Below are positions 33,022-38,382 of a stretch of DNA of 38,382 bases, in pieces. The notes under the pieces were generated by a model. It was given only the letters and a program-made list of their open reading frames with translations. It ran no database searches and was not told the origin of the DNA. This stretch comes from Clostridia bacterium (lineage in GTDB: Bacteria; Bacillota; UBA994; PWPR01): positions 1 through 38,382 of the forward strand of contig PWPR01000188.1 in NCBI GenBank assembly GCA_003557085.1. Direction: 5' to 3'. Each line of letters begins with the position of its first letter. Within the stretch, counting starts at the first letter, position 1. The position numbers and the translations under genes were made by a program.

Positions 33022-33750
33022 CTACTTATATGCGTCTTCTACGTAATATCTTCCAGGTTCTTTGCCTTTTAAAAATCTTGCTAAACGAAGAGCTCCTGAA
33101 GCAAATAAGTCTTGAGAAACTGCTCGATGTTTAATTTCAATAACTTCATCTTTACCTGCAAACATCACTGTATGATCACCAACAATAGAGCCTCCTCTTA
33201 TTGAGTGTACCCCTATTTCACCAACTTTTCTCTTTCCTGTTTTGGGATTTCTGCCAAAGCGAATAGAATCTTTATCTTCATCAGTCTGAAGAAGCTTCAG
33301 CAGTTCTTCTGCTGTTCCACTTGGACTGTCAGTCTTCCTATTATGGTGAGCTTCAATTACTTCATAATCCCATTCTGCAATCTTCTCTACTGCTAAACTC
33401 ACCAGTAGTTTCAAGACAGCTATTCCAATACTTGTATTTCCTGCTTGCATAATCGCTATGTTCTTTGATGCCTGCTCAATTTTTTTGAAGTCCTCAGAAC
33501 TATATCCAGTTGTACATAATAAAACAGCGGTCTTATTCTCTTGAGCAAAAGTCAAAATCTCCTCAAGGTTTGAAGGGTTTGAGAAGTCAATAATCACATC
33601 TGCATTTATTATCAACCCCTAAAGACTAGCAAGGTATTCCTCTGAAAAAGGGTCTACTTTTGCTATGGCCATAATTGAAGGATCACTTTCTATTAAATTG
33701 ATCATCTTCTTGCCCATGACACCTTTAGCTCCATAAACTATAACTCGCAT
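33022..33750 (-). pseudogene. dapB: 4-hydroxy-tetrahydrodipicolinate reductase, interrupted by an in-frame TAG
   Basis: 242 codons in one frame with a single TAG at 33619-33621. Start ATG at 33748-33750 (AGGAG upstream): MRVIVYGAKGVMGKKMINL, the NAD(P)H-binding GxxGxxG-like start. The break reads EEYLASL-stop-GLIINADVIIDFS; a one-base change from GAG (Glu) is the simplest explanation. The remainder is normal: DVIIDFSNP, CTTGY, the catalytic EAHHNRKTDSPSGTA and VGDHTVMFAG. The last gene of lysA-dapA-dapB. If real, lysine and meso-DAP synthesis would fail unless readthrough or a second copy exists. Confidence 0.9.
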
Positions 33751-33763
33751 TTAATACCAGCTC

Positions 33764-34642
33764 CTAAATAATATTCAGTTTCTCTAGTTCTTGCTTAATA
33801 ATAGTTGTACTTTCCGGTCTGACCTCTATAAGTGGCAATCTCATAGTTCCTTTGATTCTTCCCATTAACTCTAGTGCTTTTTTTACTGGCATAGGATTGT
33901 TCTCTATAAAGAGTGCCTTTACTAAGCCATTTATACTGAGTTGCATTTCTAATGCTTTCTTAATATCTCCGTTAAGATAATGATGCACTAAGCTAGATGT
34001 TTCTTTTGGCAGTACATTAGCAACAACAGACACCACACCTATGCCTCCTAAAGATAGAACTGGCACAATATGGTCATCATTTCCTGAATAAATATAAAAA
34101 TCATCAGGAACCAATCTTGCTATTTCAGCTATTTGTGAGATGTCACCACTAGCTTCTTTGATAGCAACAATATTATCTATCTTAGCTAACCTTGCCACAG
34201 TTTGGGCTTCCATATTACAACTTGTTCTTCCAGGAACATTGTACATCATAATTGGTAATTTTGTGCAATTGGCTATTTCTGAGAAATGTGCCAAAAGTCC
34301 TTCCTGAGTTGCTCTATTATAATATGGAGTAACTACTAATAGCCCATCTCCACTAACATCTTCAACATACTTACTTAAGTTTACTGCTTTAGAAGTGTTA
34401 TTGCCTCCAACACCTATAATAACTGGGACTCTTTTCTTAACTGTATCAATTGAAAACTTTATTAACTCTTTTTTTTCTGCTTCCTCTAATGTAACAGCTT
34501 CACCTGTTGTTCCACAAACAATGATTGCATCTGTTCCCTCTTTGATATGCCACTCAATTAAGTCTTCATAAGCTTCATAATCTACTAAGCCATTTTCATT
34601 AAAAGGAGTTACTATGGCTACTCCTGAACCTCTAAATATCAT
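33764..34642 (-). CDS. dapA: 4-hydroxy-tetrahydrodipicolinate synthase
   Basis: 292 residues, usual length. It condenses pyruvate with aspartate semialdehyde. TIM barrel with the GTTGEAVTL motif (44-52), Tyr134 (MYNVPGRT) and the Schiff-base Lys162 (VAIKEASGD). YSGNDDH is also typical. Start ATG with GAGGT 6 nt upstream. Gap to lysA 8 bp and to dapB 13 bp, so one transcription unit. Confidence 0.95.
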   Translation of the reverse strand: MIFRGSGVAIVTPFNENGLVDYEAYEDLIEWHIKEGTDAIIVCGTTGEAVTLEEAEKKELIKFSIDTVKKRVPVIIGVGGNNTSKAVNLSKYVEDVSGDGLLVVTPYYNRATQEGLLAHFSEIANCTKLPIMMYNVPGRTSCNMEAQTVARLAKIDNIVAIKEASGDISQIAEIARLVPDDFYIYSGNDDHIVPVLSLGGIGVVSVVANVLPKETSSLVHHYLNGDIKKALEMQLSINGLVKALFIENNPMPVKKALELMGRIKGTMRLPLIEVRPESTTIIKQELEKLNII

Positions 34643-34650
34643 TTTTTACC

Positions 34651-35958
34651 TCACATAATTTCTGTCTCAAGGTCATTTTGATGTACCTGAGCGATTTCTT
34701 CTCTTTTAGTTGTTAATATCTGTTTTCCATTTTTTACAAAGACTATAGCTGGCTTAACTAATCCATTATAATTACTAGCCATTGAATAGTTGTAAGCACC
34801 TGTAGCAAATAAAGCAACGTATTCTGAAACGCACACTTCTGGTAGTTTAATATCTTTTATTAAGATATCTCCTGATTCGCAACACTTTCCTGCTACTGAA
34901 AAGAGTTTTTGTTTTTTTGCTTCTACTTTGTTGACTATAACTGCATCATAACGTGCTCCATACAAACTAGGTCTTATATTGTCTGTCATTCCACCATCAA
35001 CCATTATATAATTTACGCCACCAGCTGTTTGCTTAATAGCTTCTACTTGATATAAAGTTACACCTGCAGGTCCAACTAGAGACCTACCGGGCTCTATTGT
35101 TACTCTTTGAAGACCAATATCTAATTCTTCAGCTTTCCTATCTACTAACTTTATTATTCCTGATAGTAACTTCTCTGTGTCTGGCTCTTTCTCTGCATTG
35201 TTTTGCCTAATTGCAAAACCACCACCAAAGTTAAGCTCCTTTACATCTATTCCAAACTCTTTCTCAAGCTCATAAGCTAGCTCTATCATAGAGTTAACAG
35301 CTGTTAGAAATGCTTCACCATTATTAACTTGCGAACCAATATGACAATGTAGTCCTTGAAAATCAATCAACTTTTCACTTTTTAGCTTAACAAGCTCTTC
35401 CTTTAGAGAAATACTTTCTTTTGCTACTCCAAATTTTGCATTCTTCTCGGCTGTTATTAGGTGACTATGAGTCTTAGCATATATATCAGGGTTAATCCTA
35501 ACCATAATTGCTGTTTTCTTTTTTAGATCTGCAACTATTTCTTTAATTCTAGAAATTTCACATAAGTTGTCAACTACAATAATGCCAACTCCATTTTCTA
35601 TTGCATAGTACAACTCTTCATCAGATTTTGAGTTTCCGTGTAAATAAACATTTTTTAGTTCAAATCCACTCTTCTTCAGTATATACATGTCACTAAGCGA
35701 TATTGCATCAATTGATAGTCCCTCATGTTGCATTAGTTTAGCAATATATGAAGTCAAAATAGCTTTTGAAGCATAAGCAATGTTGGTTTCTACTTTTCTT
35801 GACTTGAAGGCTTTCTTTGTTCTATCTATTCTGTACTCTATATCCTCTTGATCATATATGTAAAGAGGTGTTCCATACTCTTTTGCCAACTTTTCAAGAG
35901 AGACTCCTCCTATGTATAAACAATTATCTTTTACTTCACTCTTTATAGTAGCTATCAC
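34651..35958 (-). CDS. lysA: Diaminopimelate decarboxylase
   Basis: 435 residues, last enzyme of lysine synthesis, PLP-dependent. N-terminal alanine-racemase-like barrel with the PLP Lys65 (NIAYASKAILTS), then GLHCHIGSQ, ELNFGGGFAI and EPGRSLVGPAG. The C-terminal domain has VDGGMTDNIRPSLYGARYDA and GKCCESGDIL with the active-site Cys. Start GTG at 35958, GGTGAT upstream. It follows the DUF2726-like gene by 16 bp. No lysine riboswitch is seen before lysA. Confidence 0.94.
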   Translation of the reverse strand: MIATIKSEVKDNCLYIGGVSLEKLAKEYGTPLYIYDQEDIEYRIDRTKKAFKSRKVETNIAYASKAILTSYIAKLMQHEGLSIDAISLSDMYILKKSGFELKNVYLHGNSKSDEELYYAIENGVGIIVVDNLCEISRIKEIVADLKKKTAIMVRINPDIYAKTHSHLITAEKNAKFGVAKESISLKEELVKLKSEKLIDFQGLHCHIGSQVNNGEAFLTAVNSMIELAYELEKEFGIDVKELNFGGGFAIRQNNAEKEPDTEKLLSGIIKLVDRKAEELDIGLQRVTIEPGRSLVGPAGVTLYQVEAIKQTAGGVNYIMVDGGMTDNIRPSLYGARYDAVIVNKVEAKKQKLFSVAGKCCESGDILIKDIKLPEVCVSEYVALFATGAYNYSMASNYNGLVKPAIVFVKNGKQILTTKREEIAQVHQNDLETEIM

Positions 35959-35974
35959 TTATATCACCACTTAT

Positions 35975-36436
35975 CTATCTTAATTTTTCTTTTATTATAT
36001 TTTTGAGTTCACCTTCTGATATGTTTTTATCTATTAACAATATCTCTAATCCTATCTCATCAAATAGGTTGTTTAGAAAACTTATCTCATCTTTATTACT
36101 TAGTAGTATTATTGCAAGATGTGGTCTAAAATCATAATCAGTAACTAAGTAATCAATTATAAGACGTCTTGCCTCACCATCAACCTTATTAACTATTTTA
36201 CTTAAAGGCACAAAAGGTAATATTTGATAACTATGCTCTCTAATAATGCTCTTAAGGCTTTTATAGCAAGCATATTCATCTTTATCGAGTATATATTCTT
36301 TTAATATTATGCCTTCTTGCTTAACTTCCTTTGCTAAGCTCCTGTCATTCCTTTTTGACCCTGACAAACTAATCACGATAAATAATCCAATTACGAGGAT
36401 GGCAGGAAAAACTAAAATATTTATGACTCTGAGCAT
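35975..36436 (-). CDS. Membrane-anchored DUF2726-like protein
   Basis: 153 residues from the ATG at 36436, chosen because AGGTG lies 6 nt upstream; a GTG three codons earlier is possible. One N-terminal TM segment (about 4-25), then a soluble domain. LDKDEYACYKSLKSIIREHSYQ, ILPFVPLSKIV, RRLIIDYLVTDYDFRPHLAIILL and the late LFDEIGLEILLI follow the pattern of DUF2726 (an E-x-x-F-Y-x-x-L start, FxLxD... then PxLAIEL and a final leucine strand). DUF2726 is related to nuclease folds, but the usual acidic and His catalytic residues are not clear here. Function unknown. Sits between prmC and lysA. Confidence 0.6.
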   Translation of the reverse strand: MLRVINILVFPAILVIGLFIVISLSGSKRNDRSLAKEVKQEGIILKEYILDKDEYACYKSLKSIIREHSYQILPFVPLSKIVNKVDGEARRLIIDYLVTDYDFRPHLAIILLSNKDEISFLNNLFDEIGLEILLIDKNISEGELKNIIKEKLR

Positions 36437-36499
36437 TATTATCACCTACCTTGGTTTGAATTTAATGCATTATATCATTATTTGACTTTAAAGAGAAGT

Positions 36500-37333
36500 T
36501 TATTTTATTCCAATTACAACTCTATCTTTAGCTGAGAAGTCCTCTAACACATAAATATTAGAAAACCCTGCCTGCTTTAGCAATCTTTTTACTGATTCTC
36601 CTTGTTTAAATCCTATTTCTAAAGCTAAGAACCCACCTGGTCTTAACAATTTATAACCTTCTCCAGCTATTTTCTTATAGAAATATAGCCCGTCTTCTCC
36701 ACCATAAAGAGCAATAAAAGGCTCTCTTTTGACATTTTTCTCCAATGAGTTCATTTCCAAACTTGTTACATACGGAGGATTGCTCACAATACCATCATAA
36801 TTCTCCCCTTCAATCTTAGAAAACAAATCACTTTCACAAAACTCTATTTTTTCAAAAACTTTATTTAAAGCTGCATTCTTCTTTGCGATAGTTAAAGCTT
36901 TCTGGGAAATATCAATGGCGGTTATTTTTATATCATCAATCGCATTAGCAACACTTATTGCAATAGCTCCACTACCTGTACCTAGGTCAATTAATCTGGC
37001 TTTCCTATCTGGCAATAGCTTAATTACTTCTTCTACAAGCAGCTCTGTTTCTGGCCTTGGTATTAAAACATTTTCATCAACATGAAATTCTAAACCATAA
37101 AACTCCTGCTTACCCAAAACATATTGAATAGGCTCACCCTCAATAACTCTTTTTGCATCCTTAATTGCCTTATTGCAAATATCTTTATTAATCTCTTCAT
37201 TTAATTGAATAACAAATTGATGATATTCAAGATTCAATAAAGACATTAACAAAAGACGGGCAGTAACCCGTCCCTCTTGATGATCTTCTTCTAATATTGT
37301 GCTTAAATAGTTCCATAAATCTCTTAGCTTCAT
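36500..37333 (-). CDS. prmC: Peptide chain release factor N5-glutamine methyltransferase
   Basis: 277 residues. It methylates the Gln of the GGQ loop of release factors. An N-terminal helical domain with EPIQYVLGKQEFYGLEF (67-83) precedes the SAM-dependent methyltransferase domain, with DLGTGSGAIA (116-125) and the NPPY catalytic motif (185-188). Start ATG, 3 bp after the prfA stop, the common prfA-prmC pair. Confidence 0.95.
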   Translation of the reverse strand: MKLRDLWNYLSTILEEDHQEGRVTARLLLMSLLNLEYHQFVIQLNEEINKDICNKAIKDAKRVIEGEPIQYVLGKQEFYGLEFHVDENVLIPRPETELLVEEVIKLLPDRKARLIDLGTGSGAIAISVANAIDDIKITAIDISQKALTIAKKNAALNKVFEKIEFCESDLFSKIEGENYDGIVSNPPYVTSLEMNSLEKNVKREPFIALYGGEDGLYFYKKIAGEGYKLLRPGGFLALEIGFKQGESVKRLLKQAGFSNIYVLEDFSAKDRVVIGIK

Positions 37334-37336
37334 GGC

Positions 37337-38382
37337 TTATCCTTCTAAATTAGCTAATTTTTTAGTTTGATCCTCTGTAGTAAGAGCCTCTATTAACTGC
37401 TCAATCTCACCATCTAAAATTTTGTCTAATTGATGTAGCGTAAGATTTATCCTATGATCAGTTACCCTTGTTTGAGGATAATTATACGTTCTAATTCTCT
37501 CAGACCTATCTCCAGTACCTACTTGACTTCTTCTTTCACTAGCCAGCTCAGCTTCTTGTTTTGCCATCTCTGCTTCTAGTAGTCTGCTTCTTAATACTCT
37601 CATAGCCTTTTCTTTGTTTTTGATTTGTGACTTCTCATCCTGAATGGCTACTACAGTATTGGTGGGTAAATGAGTCAATCTTACTGCTGAGTATGTAGTA
37701 TTAACACTTTGACCTCCAGGACCACTTGAGCAGAAAATATCTACTCTTATATCATTAGGGTCAATTTCTACATCAACTTCTTCTGCTTCTGGCAAAACTG
37801 CAACTGTAGCTGTAGAAGTATGAATTCTACCACTTGTTTCTGTTGCTGGCACTCTTTGCACTCGATGAACTCCACTTTCATATTTAAGTTTGCTATAAGC
37901 ACCTTTACCCTCTATTACAAAAGTTACTTGTTTAATTCCTCCAATACCAGTTTCACTAGTATCCATAACTTCTACTTTCCAGCGTTGTCTCTCTGCATAC
38001 CTTGAATACATTCTAAATAGCTCTGCAGCAAACAGTGCGGCCTCGTCTCCTCCAGCACCTGCTCTAATCTCAACAACAACATTCTTGCTATCATTAGGAT
38101 CTTTTGGAATTAAAGCATGCTTAATCTTTTCCTCTAGCTTATCTCGTTTATCCTTTAGCTCTTTTATTTCATCATAGAGCATATCGTAAAATTCTCCACT
38201 TGCTTCCGCTTCAAGCATCTCTTCAGAGTCTTTTATTTCATTTACAATTACTTCATATTTATTAGCTAACTCTACCGTCTCACTTAAGCTAGCATGTTCT
38301 ACTGAATAATTTCTAAACTTATCTTGATTATTAATAATTTTTGGGTCTGAAAGTTTTCTAGTTAATTCATTATATCTATCTT
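37337..38382 (-). CDS. prfA: Peptide chain release factor 1, N-terminus cut by window edge
   Basis: The frame is open to the right edge; about 348 codons are in the window and the start lies outside. RF1 (not RF2) is indicated by the codon-recognition segment VPATETSGRIHTS, containing the PAT form of the PxT tripeptide. The GGQ loop is SSGPGGQSVNT. The visible N-terminal part (RYNELTRKLSDPKIINNQ...) is the helical domain. It terminates translation at UAG and UAA. An early ATG at 38218 is internal and not the true start. Confidence 0.95.
   Translation of the reverse strand, partial: DRYNELTRKLSDPKIINNQDKFRNYSVEHASLSETVELANKYEVIVNEIKDSEEMLEAEASGEFYDMLYDEIKELKDKRDKLEEKIKHALIPKDPNDSKNVVVEIRAGAGGDEAALFAAELFRMYSRYAERQRWKVEVMDTSETGIGGIKQVTFVIEGKGAYSKLKYESGVHRVQRVPATETSGRIHTSTATVAVLPEAEEVDVEIDPNDIRVDIFCSSGPGGQSVNTTYSAVRLTHLPTNTVVAIQDEKSQIKNKEKAMRVLRSRLLEAEMAKQEAELASERRSQVGTGDRSERIRTYNYPQTRVTDHRINLTLHQLDKILDGEIEQLIEALTTEDQTKKLANLEG

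Noticed and set aside
10236..33621. TAA and TAG stops in pyrG and dapB as evidence of a changed genetic code
   Set aside because: TAA and TAG end many intact genes here and RF1 is present, so general reassignment is not credible.
35959..36000. Lysine riboswitch before lysA
   Set aside because: Only 16 bp separate lysA from the upstream gene; no aptamer-like sequence is visible in the window.
1..38382. CRISPR arrays, tRNA or rRNA genes, prophage or transposase genes
   Set aside because: No regular spacer-repeat pattern, no cloverleaf or rRNA-like stretch and no transposase or integrase motif was found by reading.

Overview
The window is a low-GC chromosomal segment from an anaerobic, Clostridia-like Firmicute. 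The evidence is the low GC content, strong AGGAGG-type ribosome binding sites, many GTG/TTG starts, T-box riboswitches, a desulfoferrodoxin, a selenocysteine UGA, and typical low-GC Gram-positive genes (rnhC, a YacP-type NYN nuclease, alr, prfA-prmC). No species can be named from the sequence. Almost every gene is on the minus strand, so the window reads right to left. The only plus-strand genes are one response regulator and one PLP enzyme.

Layout in transcription order, right to left: prfA (cut by the right edge), prmC, a DUF2726-like membrane protein, then the lysine genes lysA-dapA-dapB. Next come a transsulfuration-type PLP enzyme (+), an SDR oxidoreductase and a PHP-family histidinol-phosphatase-like protein. 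An operon of an atypical OmpR-type regulator, a dockerin-bearing secreted protein and a TolC-like protein follows, bracketed by two groups of DnaA-box-like sites. The centre (15.7-26.0 kb) is a peptide-uptake island: three paralogous oligopeptide-binding lipoproteins and one set of oppDFBC genes. Further left are a VanY-like peptidase, a response regulator (+), rnhC, an AI-2E-family transporter gene, alr, pyrG, an acetyltransferase, a prenyltransferase-like protein, and a YacP-type nuclease gene. A second acetyltransferase gene follows, then an RND efflux pair, a selenocysteine-containing TlpA-like thioredoxin, a 44-residue CxxC membrane peptide, a NapH-like polyferredoxin and the start of desulfoferrodoxin.

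The most interesting part is 21.0-26.0 kb. Each binding-protein gene has a strong promoter and a complete T-box leader whose specifier differs: Tyr (UAC), Phe (UUC), and Leu (CUC) plus Ile (AUC) for the third. Three extra T-box terminator/antiterminator modules without Stem I lie among them. Between the last terminator and each binding-protein gene is a short ORF with a ribosome binding site and the shared start context ATGGAA. The peptides are MEEGYYY (stop), MELPFF..., and MESGLALSDLMLL..., rich in Tyr, Phe and Leu respectively, matching the T-box specifiers. This suggests peptide importers induced separately by shortage of particular hydrophobic or aromatic amino acids, possibly read twice: once as uncharged tRNA and once by a translating ribosome.

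Three genes carry lesions that do not fit a functional copy: pyrG (in-frame TAA), dapB (in-frame TAG) and the PLP enzyme (one-base loss in an A run). pyrG is normally essential, so sequence or assembly errors should be excluded before calling them pseudogenes. The UGA in the TlpA-like gene is different: it replaces a catalytic cysteine and has a SECIS-like hairpin, so it is best read as selenocysteine.
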